From the IMG/VR virus record IMGVR_UViG_3300044825_002854, positions 1 to 27,071 of that record: 27,071 nucleotides of DNA. The stretch is one strand, 5' to 3'. Source of the stretch: a virus. Shown here piece after piece: positions 13,056-21,293 of the stretch (its first letter is position 1; each line of letters starts with the position of its first letter). A program made the translations under genes and the position numbers. The notes below the pieces were generated by a model. The model was not told where the DNA came from, did no database searches, and was given only the letters and a program-made list of their open reading frames with translations.

Positions 13056-15500
13056 ATGGATCAACTGACAAATCTCTATCGCAATAGAGCAATTCAATTA
13101 CAAAATAAAGTTCGGTTGCTTGAACAACTTCTTTCTGAAAAAGAAGACAAGGAACCGAGTGTTTACAGACAATCTGAGGCTTCTGCGGCAATGCAACAAC
13201 CATGGCGAGTTGCTGCAGGACAAGAAGCATCTATGTCTGAAAAACAAATGTCAGAACTTCAGGCAAGGTTTGAAAAAGAATTAAAAAAAGAAACTCTTTT
13301 AAGAAAAGCACAAGAGGAAAAAAATCTTGCTGCTATGCCGCCTGAAATGCGTAAGGAATATTTAAAAGGCGCTGAAAAAATTACAGACGAAATGGTAAGG
13401 GATCAGGCTTTGAAGGCCGTCGTCTTTAAACATCCTGAACTTTCAGATGTACTTCCTGAAGAAGATTATGTAAGATTGGCTGGAAGTTTGACAAGCCCCC
13501 TTGTTGTTAGCCAAAGAGGAACCTTCTATGAACATCAGCCAAATCTTTCGTCTGAAGCATTAGAGGGTTTGGCTGCTGCTCAACAAGCAGGACAAGGACC
13601 AACTGAAGATGGTGGAAATAGAGTAGGTTTTCAAATAGTAACACCTGCTCACAAATCTTTCAAAGATGCTGGTTCTTGGGAAAAATTTGTAACTAAAACA
13701 ATTGAAGCTTCTAAGGATCCTGAAAACATTAAAGCCGCATTTGCAATGGGATTACCAATTGGTGTTGCACATAGGGGAACTCAGTTACTACTTAAGCCTG
13801 TAGCTGGTGCCCTAGAAAGAGCTGGAGCAAAGACAGCCGCCAAAGCAGTGTCTGCAATACCAAGTGCTGCTTTGGCAACTGGTTTGGCTGCAGGGACTGC
13901 TATTGATGTTGCTCAAGAAAGAGAACGAGCAGCAAAAGGTCTTTCGGTAACAAGTTGGGAAGAAACCCTTGGGAGATTGGCTCCATCATTGGTTGCTGGT
14001 CTTCCTACTTTTTCTGCAGGCCGTGGTGTGTTTGGAACTGTCGGTGCTGCTGGAAGAGCCCGAGTTCCTTCTGGTATGGCTCCGTCTGCACGGGGTGAAA
14101 TGTCTTTGAAACCGGAACCAGCAAGAGCAGCAGGACCAAAACCACCTGAAACAAAATTTGAAATTCCCGAACAACAACCATTTGCTCCAAAAATGGAACC
14201 AATGACTGATGTAAAACCAAGAGTAAGAATGGTTCGCGGAAAATATGGTGAAATGACTTTTGAATTGGTTGGTGAAAGAGGTCAAGTACAGGTTCCCGGT
14301 GGTCAAAGAATTTCTGGTAGACCCGAAGGAATCAATCTTCGTGGTATGGAAGGACGAAGACCAAGTGAACCAAACCCACCTCTACAACTTCCAAGTGAAA
14401 CACCAGTACCTGAAGCACAACAAACTAAAGCATCAGTTGTTTCAGATATTGTAAAAATGATTACAAATCCTCTTGAATTTTCATTAGAAAAAATTAGAGC
14501 AGAAAGAATGTCTCCAAAACCAATAGAAGTTGGTGCTGAATTGGGAGCCAATAAACCTTTTATTGTTACAACTCCCGGTCTTCCCGATACAGCAATAACA
14601 CCTGCTGGAGGAAGATTGCCTAATGTACAGAAACCATTGAGCGTACCAAGTGCTGCAGAATTTTCTGTAAAACCAACAACAGAACCACCTTCAGCAGGAA
14701 GAGTTGCTGGCACAGTCATGGGAATTCCCGGAGCAATTGCAGCCGCAGAAGCCCCCGTTACACCAAGGGGACTACCACCAGTTGCAGCAGAAGTCTCAAG
14801 AATGCCTGCATGGGCAGAAACTGCTCCAAAAATCGTTGTAGAACCTGGAGTAAGTGGACGAGTCTCATCAAGACCTAGTGGTGGTTCTGTCTCTGGAGAA
14901 GTTCCTGCTGCTCGTACTCCAACACAACTAAGTGCCATGGATTTGGTGCTACCCAAACAAATGGCAGATACTGTCAAACAAGCACAAAAAGCACAAGAGG
15001 CTTCCAAAGAAGCACAAAAGGCACCAGAAACAACACAAGTAACAGACGCAACAAAGGCAACAGAAACTGCAAAAGAAGCAGAAGAGGCTGCAAAAGATGT
15101 TGCCAAAGAAGCAGAAAAAGCAGCAGAAGATACAGTTCAAAAGGCTACAGATAGAGCAGAAGAAACAACACAAAGAAAGACTGAAGATACCAGTAAAGAA
15201 ACTACAAGTTCAACTGTAAGTGCTTTGGCTACTTCTTTGTCAACTGCAGCCACTTCAGTTGTTAATACATTCAATCAATGGGGTCAAAGCAGAATTAATT
15301 ATCCACCTAATAAACCACCTATGGTTCCTCAAAGAAGAGGTGGTGAGGGGGGTAAAGGAGGAGGAGTACCCGGAATCCCATCCGATAAAGGTGGAATGGG
15401 AGTTGGTGGCAAGGGTGCTCAGGAAAAATTAGGAATTGATTTGACAGCAGATTCTTGGGGTGGTAAATATTCAAGATATTTAAGAATTGCTCCATCTTAA
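13056..15500 (+). CDS. Very large low-complexity protein with LEA-like helical repeats, probably virion-associated
   Basis: Unrecognised 814-aa protein. Residues 1-30 (MDQLTNLYRNRAIQLQNKVR...) share a residue pattern with the 327-aa protein at 9089. Residues about 220-335 are Ala/Gly-rich and weakly hydrophobic (KPVAGALERAGAKTAAKAVS, PSAALATGLAAGTAIDVAQ). Residues 340-635 are a long proline-rich linker. Residues about 640-715 are a charged Ala/Lys/Glu/Thr repeat (QKAQEASKEAQKAPE, TAKEAEEAAKDVAKEAEKAA) like LEA-type amphipathic helices. A glycine-rich segment and a compact end (LGIDLTADSWGGKYSRYLR) follow. The open frame is uninterrupted and composition is uniform, so it is a real gene. Confidence 0.8.
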   Translation: MDQLTNLYRNRAIQLQNKVRLLEQLLSEKEDKEPSVYRQSEASAAMQQPWRVAAGQEASMSEKQMSELQARFEKELKKETLLRKAQEEKNLAAMPPEMRKEYLKGAEKITDEMVRDQALKAVVFKHPELSDVLPEEDYVRLAGSLTSPLVVSQRGTFYEHQPNLSSEALEGLAAAQQAGQGPTEDGGNRVGFQIVTPAHKSFKDAGSWEKFVTKTIEASKDPENIKAAFAMGLPIGVAHRGTQLLLKPVAGALERAGAKTAAKAVSAIPSAALATGLAAGTAIDVAQERERAAKGLSVTSWEETLGRLAPSLVAGLPTFSAGRGVFGTVGAAGRARVPSGMAPSARGEMSLKPEPARAAGPKPPETKFEIPEQQPFAPKMEPMTDVKPRVRMVRGKYGEMTFELVGERGQVQVPGGQRISGRPEGINLRGMEGRRPSEPNPPLQLPSETPVPEAQQTKASVVSDIVKMITNPLEFSLEKIRAERMSPKPIEVGAELGANKPFIVTTPGLPDTAITPAGGRLPNVQKPLSVPSAAEFSVKPTTEPPSAGRVAGTVMGIPGAIAAAEAPVTPRGLPPVAAEVSRMPAWAETAPKIVVEPGVSGRVSSRPSGGSVSGEVPAARTPTQLSAMDLVLPKQMADTVKQAQKAQEASKEAQKAPETTQVTDATKATETAKEAEEAAKDVAKEAEKAAEDTVQKATDRAEETTQRKTEDTSKETTSSTVSALATSLSTAATSVVNTFNQWGQSRINYPPNKPPMVPQRRGGEGGKGGGVPGIPSDKGGMGVGGKGAQEKLGIDLTADSWGGKYSRYLRIAPS

Positions 15501-15514
15501 TTCTGTGTTATAAT
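15487..15514 (+). promoter_or_regulatory. Possible sigma70-type promoter before the exonuclease gene
   Basis: TTGCTC (15487-15492), 16-nt spacer, TATAAT (15509-15514), giving a start near 15521 and a leader of about 12 nt before the GTG at 15533. A second candidate, TTGACA-17 nt-TAAATA at 15441-15469, lies in the end of the previous gene. Confidence 0.4.
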
Positions 15515-15532
15515 TACATAAAGTCGTATCTA

Positions 15533-16207
15533 GTGAATATAAAAACATTTACACACAAACCTATTGACATTTCTTGGAAACTTGAAGAAGTAACTCATAA
15601 CGGATCACGTTTTTACAAGACTCCCGATGGCATTTTTCCAAGTGTCACCACAGTTGTTGGTTGGGAAAAACAAAAGTTTTTCAGCGAGTGGAGATCCAAG
15701 AATCCCGAGGAAAGCAAAAGAGTCACTTCACGGGGAACAAAGTTTCACAAACTTCTTGAAACTTATTTGAATAATGAAAACTTAGATTATGAAAATATGC
15801 ATTCAATGCAAAAATCATTATTTTCATTGATCAAGCCAGAAATAGACAAGATAGACAACATCATTGCTTTGGAAACTCCATTGTTTTCAAAGACAATAGG
15901 GTTGGCCGGAAGAGTCGATTGTATTGCAGAATACGACGGAAAACTCTCCATAATAGATTTCAAGGCCAGCACAAAAGAAAAACGAGAAGAGGACATCGAC
16001 AATTACTTTGCACAAGCCACTGCGTATGCACTCATGTTCCAAGAAAGAACAGGAGTAAGAATTGACAATTTTGCAATCTTAATTGCGTGTGAAGATGGTC
16101 TTCGCCAAGTCTTCAGTGGCCAGCCTCTTAAATATGTTAGACACTTATCGAATCTCATAAAACGATATAAGGAAGCCCACGATGTACCAAGAACAGAAGA
16201 CACTTGA
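15533..16207 (+). CDS. PD-(D/E)XK exonuclease, RecB/Cas4/MGME1-like
   Basis: A 224-aa protein starting at GTG, with only a weak AAAG ribosome site. The nuclease core is clear: PSVTTVVGWEK (36-46), SRGTKFHKLLE (66-76) with the conserved GxxxH, Glu114 before LFSKTIGLAGRVD (Arg127, Asp129), the catalytic SIIDFKAS (Asp142, Lys144), and the QATAYALM helix (Gln161, Tyr165) of RecB-like nucleases. Such single-strand exonucleases are common in T4-like marine phages and probably process recombination or repair ends. It overlaps the next gene by 26 bp. Confidence 0.88.
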   Translation: MNIKTFTHKPIDISWKLEEVTHNGSRFYKTPDGIFPSVTTVVGWEKQKFFSEWRSKNPEESKRVTSRGTKFHKLLETYLNNENLDYENMHSMQKSLFSLIKPEIDKIDNIIALETPLFSKTIGLAGRVDCIAEYDGKLSIIDFKASTKEKREEDIDNYFAQATAYALMFQERTGVRIDNFAILIACEDGLRQVFSGQPLKYVRHLSNLIKRYKEAHDVPRTEDT

Positions 16208-16778
16208 GGATCAGGTAAACACCAAAGGCACAAAACTTTGGATGCAGATGAATGATAACTCCAAGGCCGCAAAATTGCGAGCCTTGTTTGTTCAAAAGAA
16301 CGGAGGATTTTTCCTCCAAGAAGGAAGATATTGGATTTGGAAGAGCCCAATAGAAGAACATAATGGATATTGGTTGAAGAGAGCAGATACCGGGGAAAAA
16401 GTATTCTTCACCAACATGACTGAATTTGGTGCAAAGCATGGACTTTCTTGCGTAAAAATTTGTGAGTTGATGAATGGAAAGAGAAAGACATACAAGGGTT
16501 GGACAGCAGTTGAAATTCGTGCAGTCCAGAAACAAGAAGGCCCAAAGAAAAGAATTAAAAAACCAAAGAAGAAAAAGATTCAAATAACCATGTCTGCGAC
16601 TTTTGTGGACATACGTACAAATCAACAAATACAAGTTGCAAACATATCCCAATTTGCCAAAGACAACAACTTAGACTATGCAAATTTGAGAAAATTGGCC
16701 ATAGGCAAGGCAAAGACATATAAACATCTAAAATTATACAATCCTTTTGAGGTTCCCGGCGAATCTACGGAAGGCTAA
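16182..16778 (+). CDS. DNA-binding protein with two NUMOD1/IENR1-like helix-turn-helix repeats
   Basis: A 198-aa protein with two related modules. Repeat 1 (about 63-112) has YWLKRADTGEKVFFTNMTEF and GLSCVKICELMNGKRKTYKGW. Repeat 2 (about 140-187) has TFVDIRTNQQIQVANISQFA and NLDYANLRKLAIGKAKTYKHL. The pattern (tag on a surface feature, 'F', small helix, 'L..G..KTYKGW') is that of the intron-encoded nuclease repeat found in homing enzymes. A lysine-rich linker (PKKRIKKPKKKK) joins them. No nuclease domain is present. It overlaps the exonuclease gene and may guide it or regulate transcription. Confidence 0.75.
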   Translation: MYQEQKTLEDQVNTKGTKLWMQMNDNSKAAKLRALFVQKNGGFFLQEGRYWIWKSPIEEHNGYWLKRADTGEKVFFTNMTEFGAKHGLSCVKICELMNGKRKTYKGWTAVEIRAVQKQEGPKKRIKKPKKKKIQITMSATFVDIRTNQQIQVANISQFAKDNNLDYANLRKLAIGKAKTYKHLKLYNPFEVPGESTEG

Positions 16779-16781
16779 ATA
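16774..16781 (+). promoter_or_regulatory. Late promoter element GCTAAATA
   Basis: GCTAAATA ends 7 nt before the ATG at 16789 and spans the stop codon of the previous gene. Confidence 0.5.
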
Positions 16782-16788
16782 ATTTGAG

Positions 16789-19155
16789 ATGAACTTCATT
16801 ACTCTTTTACAAAAATTACAAGAAGCAGCCACACCCAAAACAGGCCAATCCATGCAAAAAGACCGTGCCAAAAGCACTGGCACCGATGCAAAGGCCAAGG
16901 ATGCTGCCAGAAAGCGTGCAGAACGATCACGCCAGATTCCCCGTGACCGAAAGCCAAAGCAGGAACTGGTAAAGGAAGTAATTGCTGTAAAAACCAGAGA
17001 TGGTCGTATTCAATTAATATTCAAAGATTCGTTTAATGAATCGGTTCACGAAAGAGTCAGCAAGGATACAATGACTCTTGAAGAAGCCCAACAGATCTCA
17101 AAAGATCCAAAATTTGAACAAACCAGAGCCTCCAAACTTCTTTTTGGTGATGTGAAGGAAAAAGAGCCTGCTGAGAAAAAGGGTGGAGCCAAAAAAGAAG
17201 AAAAGAAAGAAGGTGGCAAACCTTCTGCAAAGGGAAAAGCAGATAAAAAAGAAGATAATAAGCCAAAGGCAAAAAGACTTTCCAAAGAACAGATCTTTCA
17301 AGCCATGAGCCAGATGAGTGCAGATCAGTTGGCAACAATGCCACTTGATATGCGCCAAGAATACTTCAAAATGACACGAAAGCCCCCGACAAACGTGGAC
17401 TTCGACAATGTTTCGTTTGAAACGCTTTCGGTAAAGTATGCAATCAGCCCAATCTCAAGTTTGCCTTACAATCAGCAAGTATTGAATGCGTTGATGTTTT
17501 TGGCAAAGATTAAGGCTGGTGCATCTGACCAAGAGATGCAGACATATAGTGCAGTCGCACCCAGTGCCACAGAGTTCACAAGAACTGCTTTCAACACAGC
17601 CCGAAAGATTCTGTCGCAAATTGGCGAAGAATGCATTCAAAATCTTGTATCCACTGTAGAGACAGGTGGACAGCCGATTAATGCAGAAGGCTCGGTTGAC
17701 ATGGAATGTGGAAATTATAAATTTAAGGTTTCTGCTGGTGGCGAAATGTCCTTGTCAACCACGCAGTTTGATCAATCAAACAAGTCTTTCCGAGGACTGA
17801 TCGGAAATGCTTTGATGCAGGCATTGTCAAATCCAAAGACAATTCAATCGGATCCAAAACTTGCCGAACTCATGCAAACTGGTTCACAAGAAGCACAAAA
17901 ATTTGCAACCACTTTGATTCCAGATGACATGGTTCAGCAATTGATGCAGGATCCAGAGATGGCAAAGCAACTTCAATCAATGAAGTTGAAAGATTCTAGT
18001 GGAAATGATATTGGGCCTGTCATTGACGAAGAGGGAAATTTAAATCCACTTGCATCACTGAGCAATTACCAAAATCTTTGGCTTGAAAGAAGTAAGAGTA
18101 TATTGGCAGGAAACAAGTCTTCAGCCAAGTCTCCATTCAGAGCAATCGTTGCCTCAAGTATTCTGAAGAATTATCTTCGTGGAGATGGAATCGTTGATCC
18201 AAAGGCGGCTCCGAATCATTTGGTTACCGTCAACGGTGTATTTCCATTGTCCGATCAATACTTTGATGCTATTTCAACTCAAGCAGATATTGATGTAAAG
18301 CCTGCAAAGGATGTAATCAATTCATCAAACATAGGATCGCTAAAGGCTTCTTCTGCAGAAGCAATGAAAAAGTATAGAGTGGTCGTTGAAGCCAAGGAAG
18401 AAAAAGAAACCAAGAAGCCATCTTTGAAACAGGCTTTGGTCAACATCAAAGACATTGATCCGATTCAATTGATGGTTTCTAACATAGTTGACAATAGAGA
18501 TTTCCTTTTCAATGTAAGTCTATTGCCAGGATTTAGTCCCAAAGACTTGAACGCCGTTGAATACAATTATGTCACCATTGGCAAGAAAACAATAAAAATT
18601 CCTGTAATTACTCATGAAAAAATAGCGCAGCAGATGATGCAGGAATCTGCTCTCTTGATAAATGATTGTCTTATAGAAGCACTGACAAATAATTTTGTTC
18701 TTCGTGCTTTGAGAAATGTAGAACTTCTCACGGATTCAGAACAAGCATTGTTTGAAACCAATCCTTCAGTACTCCTTGAATCCTATGAAAATATCACTCC
18801 TCTCAAGGAAATTTACAAATCCATAATGGAAAAAATTGAAATGGATCCTTCAATTCTTGAAGCATTCATTCTTCAACTTGAGGAAGCCGAAAGAGATTAC
18901 AAGAAGGAATACAAGAATTATCACGGCAAGCCAAAGCAAAGAAAAGAAAGAGCAGCCCGAACTGCTGCCCGTGAATTGATGATCAAAAAGGGGCGAGCCA
19001 AGCGTGGGGATGGGAAAGACATTGACCACAAGAAGCCTCTTCGCAGTGGTGGTTCCAAAGGCATAAATAATCTACGTGTCAGAGATAAATCTTCCAATAG
19101 ATCCGACAATGGACACAAAAAAGGTGAAAAACAGAAAAAAGGCAGCTGGAAATGA
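16789..19155 (+). CDS. Large virion-type protein with N-terminal LxE signal and C-terminal HNH motif
   Basis: A 788-aa protein. It begins MNFITLLQKLQEAATP: a short amphipathic helix ending in LQE|A (10-12), like the head-targeting peptides of T4 internal proteins that gp21 cuts after (L/I)xE. Residues 20-165 are very basic and lysine-rich (EKKGGAKKEEKKEGGKPSAK). The centre (170-690) is a globular helical region without recognised domains. The C-terminus carries an HNH-like nuclease motif: GDGKDIDHKKPLRSGG (DxDH at 744-747), NNLRV (Asn760/761) and SSNRS (Asn770, Arg771). This suggests a DNA-bound protein packaged in the head. The stop overlaps the next start by 4 bp. Confidence 0.85.
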   Translation: MNFITLLQKLQEAATPKTGQSMQKDRAKSTGTDAKAKDAARKRAERSRQIPRDRKPKQELVKEVIAVKTRDGRIQLIFKDSFNESVHERVSKDTMTLEEAQQISKDPKFEQTRASKLLFGDVKEKEPAEKKGGAKKEEKKEGGKPSAKGKADKKEDNKPKAKRLSKEQIFQAMSQMSADQLATMPLDMRQEYFKMTRKPPTNVDFDNVSFETLSVKYAISPISSLPYNQQVLNALMFLAKIKAGASDQEMQTYSAVAPSATEFTRTAFNTARKILSQIGEECIQNLVSTVETGGQPINAEGSVDMECGNYKFKVSAGGEMSLSTTQFDQSNKSFRGLIGNALMQALSNPKTIQSDPKLAELMQTGSQEAQKFATTLIPDDMVQQLMQDPEMAKQLQSMKLKDSSGNDIGPVIDEEGNLNPLASLSNYQNLWLERSKSILAGNKSSAKSPFRAIVASSILKNYLRGDGIVDPKAAPNHLVTVNGVFPLSDQYFDAISTQADIDVKPAKDVINSSNIGSLKASSAEAMKKYRVVVEAKEEKETKKPSLKQALVNIKDIDPIQLMVSNIVDNRDFLFNVSLLPGFSPKDLNAVEYNYVTIGKKTIKIPVITHEKIAQQMMQESALLINDCLIEALTNNFVLRALRNVELLTDSEQALFETNPSVLLESYENITPLKEIYKSIMEKIEMDPSILEAFILQLEEAERDYKKEYKNYHGKPKQRKERAARTAARELMIKKGRAKRGDGKDIDHKKPLRSGGSKGINNLRVRDKSSNRSDNGHKKGEKQKKGSWK

Positions 19156-20303
19156 TATCAAGTCACATAAAGTTGATTACTGAAAAAGTTTATTCAGATT
19201 CCGGTTTGGGAAAATGGTTCAATCGGGAATCTGCTGGTGGTGGTCCAGGCTGGGATCGCTATAACACCAAAGGCGAACGAGTTGGCAAATGCGGTGATGC
19301 CAAGGAAGGTGAAGCCTATGCTGCTTGCCTCAGCCGTCAAAAGGCAGAAAAACTTGGAAAGAAAAAGATTGGGAGTTTTGTACGCAGAAAGCGTGCAGCC
19401 CAACACAAGGCAGGAAGAGGAAAGAAAGGTGAAGGCAAGAGTGGAAAGAAGCCAATCTTTGTCAAGACTGGAGTAACTGAAGTAAAGGAATGCTTTGATT
19501 ACTTTTTGGTTGAAAATTCAAACCATGTAATTCCATTGACATTTTCTCCCATCGAAGCACATGAACTTCTTCCTTTTGATTTGGTCATCAATGAAAATGG
19601 TGACTTCTTGAATGTAGACATGGTTGAAATCACAGAAGATGGAAAGTATGCAGTCACTTTCAGTGATGAATATGGTTGTGAACTAAGGGAATCTTTCACG
19701 CCTGACACAATCATGGGTTTTGTTGATGTTACCGAAGGACAAGAATACAATGAATTTGACGAGATGCTTGAACTTCATGAAGAAGAAAAGAAGAAGGTCA
19801 AACTCAACAAGATCATGCGTGGAGATGTCAAGAAATACAAAGTTTATGTAAAGAACGACAAAGGAAATGTAGTTAAGGTAAACTTTGGTGATCCCAACAT
19901 GGAAATCAAGAGAGATGATCCTGCACGGAGAAAGAACTTCCGTGCTCGCCATAATTGCGCCAATCCCGGTCCTCGCTGGAAGGCTCGTTATTGGGCCTGC
20001 AAGACTTGGAGTTCCCAATCTGTGTCATCCATGTTGAAGGAATCGGAAGTTCTTGAAGAAGCCAAGAACAAGCCAAAGAATCCAAAGAAATGGTCATCAT
20101 GTATTGCACAAGCAAAACAAAAATTTGATGTCTATCCTAGCGCCTACGCCAATGCTTGGGCTGCAAAATGCTACAAAGGTAAGGGTGGAAAGTGGAAAAA
20201 ATTGACAGAAGAGATTGCTGAATATGCTTTGAATACAATGAAGAACAAAATTTACAATCCAGATCTTTTTGGGTTGATAAAGAATAGAAACAGTAAAAAT
20301 TAA
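19152..20303 (+). CDS. Multi-module cysteine-containing phage protein, probably virion-associated
   Basis: A 383-aa protein starting MISSHIKLITEKVYSD, with an ITE triplet at 9-11 like a prohead-protease site. Three modules that I recognise as recurring in phage and large-virus proteins of unknown function follow: about 20-62 (GKWFNRESAGGGPGWDRYNT, with Cys47 and Cys59), about 226-288 (VKVNFGDPNMEIKRDDPARR then FRARHNC and YWACKTW), and about 308-350 (NPKKWSSCIAQAKQKFDVYP then AYANAWAAKCYKGKGGKW). The middle (105-215) is acidic and beta-like. The ATGA overlap with the 788-aa gene means the two are co-translated. No enzymatic residues can be named. Confidence 0.83.
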   Translation: MISSHIKLITEKVYSDSGLGKWFNRESAGGGPGWDRYNTKGERVGKCGDAKEGEAYAACLSRQKAEKLGKKKIGSFVRRKRAAQHKAGRGKKGEGKSGKKPIFVKTGVTEVKECFDYFLVENSNHVIPLTFSPIEAHELLPFDLVINENGDFLNVDMVEITEDGKYAVTFSDEYGCELRESFTPDTIMGFVDVTEGQEYNEFDEMLELHEEEKKKVKLNKIMRGDVKKYKVYVKNDKGNVVKVNFGDPNMEIKRDDPARRKNFRARHNCANPGPRWKARYWACKTWSSQSVSSMLKESEVLEEAKNKPKNPKKWSSCIAQAKQKFDVYPSAYANAWAAKCYKGKGGKWKKLTEEIAEYALNTMKNKIYNPDLFGLIKNRNSKN

Positions 20304-20311
20304 TCTAAATA
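20304..20311 (+). promoter_or_regulatory. Late promoter element TCTAAATA
   Basis: TCTAAATA immediately follows the previous stop codon and ends 11 nt before the ATG at 20323. A purine-rich AAAAGAGAAG lies between. Confidence 0.5.
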
Positions 20312-20322
20312 AAAGAGAAGCC

Positions 20323-20877
20323 ATGAAATTTAAACAATTACTTTCAAAAATCAACACATTGGTAGAAAATGCTCCCGAGCACACTTTCGGTGGTGGTCTC
20401 TATATTGGAGATCCCCAAGGAGCAGCAAAAGTTTCAGCTCTTTCCGACAAAGGAACTTTCAATCTAAAACTTCCTCGTTCTATTGATGCAATCAATGCAT
20501 TGCTTCATACATTCTCAAATAGAGATTACATCGACCCAGATGGTCTCACAGGCATCGTAAAGCAGAAGTTGAATCACTTCGGTCTTGACTTCTCTTGCAG
20601 TGGCAAAGTTGGAGATGGTGAAAATGTATATGAACTAGTCCAATACGGAAGCCCACAACTCGGTGTTTATGGCCAAAATCCATACGATGACATCAACAAG
20701 ACAGGCTTCAAGCAAGGTGATGGAATCAAGGAAAAACTTGGCCACTCATTGAACCTAGTAGTATCCGTCCAAAAGATGCCCAATGGCCTTCGCAAAGTCG
20801 GAATGATGATTGTTCCAGCCGCTTCTTCTTCGTACAATAGTGACATGGCGGGTTCTGACTGTGGATGCAAACACTAA
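20323..20877 (+). CDS. Hypothetical protein with N-terminal LxE signal
   Basis: A 184-aa protein starting MKFKQLLSKINTLVENAPE: an amphipathic helix with LVE|N at 13-15, similar in form to the 788-aa protein start. The body is globular (AINALLHTFSNRDYIDPDGL, FGLDFSCSGKVGDGENVYEL) and ends in a cysteine cluster SDCGCKH that could bind metal. Its own late element and ribosome site (GAGAAG) point to late expression. No family is recognised. Confidence 0.82.
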   Translation: MKFKQLLSKINTLVENAPEHTFGGGLYIGDPQGAAKVSALSDKGTFNLKLPRSIDAINALLHTFSNRDYIDPDGLTGIVKQKLNHFGLDFSCSGKVGDGENVYELVQYGSPQLGVYGQNPYDDINKTGFKQGDGIKEKLGHSLNLVVSVQKMPNGLRKVGMMIVPAASSSYNSDMAGSDCGCKH

Positions 20878-20884
20878 CTTATTG

Positions 20885-21283
20885 ATGCAAGAAAAAATAA
20901 ACTCTCTGACAGAAGAAAACTTTGTAGAATTCTGTCAGAGATATTATTTTAATCCAGAATGTTCTGGAAAAAATGAGTTTGTAGATGATCTCAAGCGGGT
21001 CAAGTACATAAAAAGATTATTGCAGAAGATTCATAAGCACAAGACCTTAAAGTCAATCCGTGAACGACTCATAATAAACCATTTAATAATTTTAAGAAAT
21101 GTATTCGGGGACCAAAATTGTTCCCGAATTTTATTTTTCAAGTTAGAACCAAGACTACATTCATATCTTAAATCTTTCACTGTATTTTTGGAATTTAACA
21201 TCAAAAATTCACCGGAAGTAAGATATACGGATTTGAACACAGATCCCAGAGTTGACAGAAAACTGTCTCAAACAGAAAACTAA
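20885..21283 (+). CDS. Conserved phage protein of unknown function, 132 aa
   Basis: The ATG at 20885 is preferred; the open frame reaches back to 20810, but that part overlaps the previous gene. Features: NFVEFCQRYYFNPECSGKNE, FVDDLKRVKYIKRLLQKIHK, then ERLIINHLIILRNVFG and RILFFKLEPRLHSYLKSF. I recall this pattern of basic helices followed by a hydrophobic LIINH-type helix from other T4-like marine phage genomes, where it is also uncharacterised. It ends 10 nt before the next gene, and a late element sits across its stop codon. Confidence 0.83.
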   Translation: MQEKINSLTEENFVEFCQRYYFNPECSGKNEFVDDLKRVKYIKRLLQKIHKHKTLKSIRERLIINHLIILRNVFGDQNCSRILFFKLEPRLHSYLKSFTVFLEFNIKNSPEVRYTDLNTDPRVDRKLSQTEN

Positions 21284-21286
21284 ATA
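21279..21286 (+). promoter_or_regulatory. Late promoter element ACTAAATA
   Basis: ACTAAATA overlaps the stop codon of the 132-aa gene and ends 7 nt before the ATG at 21294. Confidence 0.5.
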
Positions 21287-21293
21287 TTTCTAG

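Noticed and set aside
14303-15106. A 267-codon open frame on the minus strand
   Set aside because: Its alanine/serine-rich content is the antisense of the repetitive 814-aa gene; it has no ribosome site or promoter.
15441-15469. TTGACA-17 nt-TAAATA as a second promoter before the exonuclease
   Set aside because: It lies inside the end of the 814-aa gene and the -10 box is poor; the TATAAT at 15509 is closer to the gene. Kept only as an alternative.
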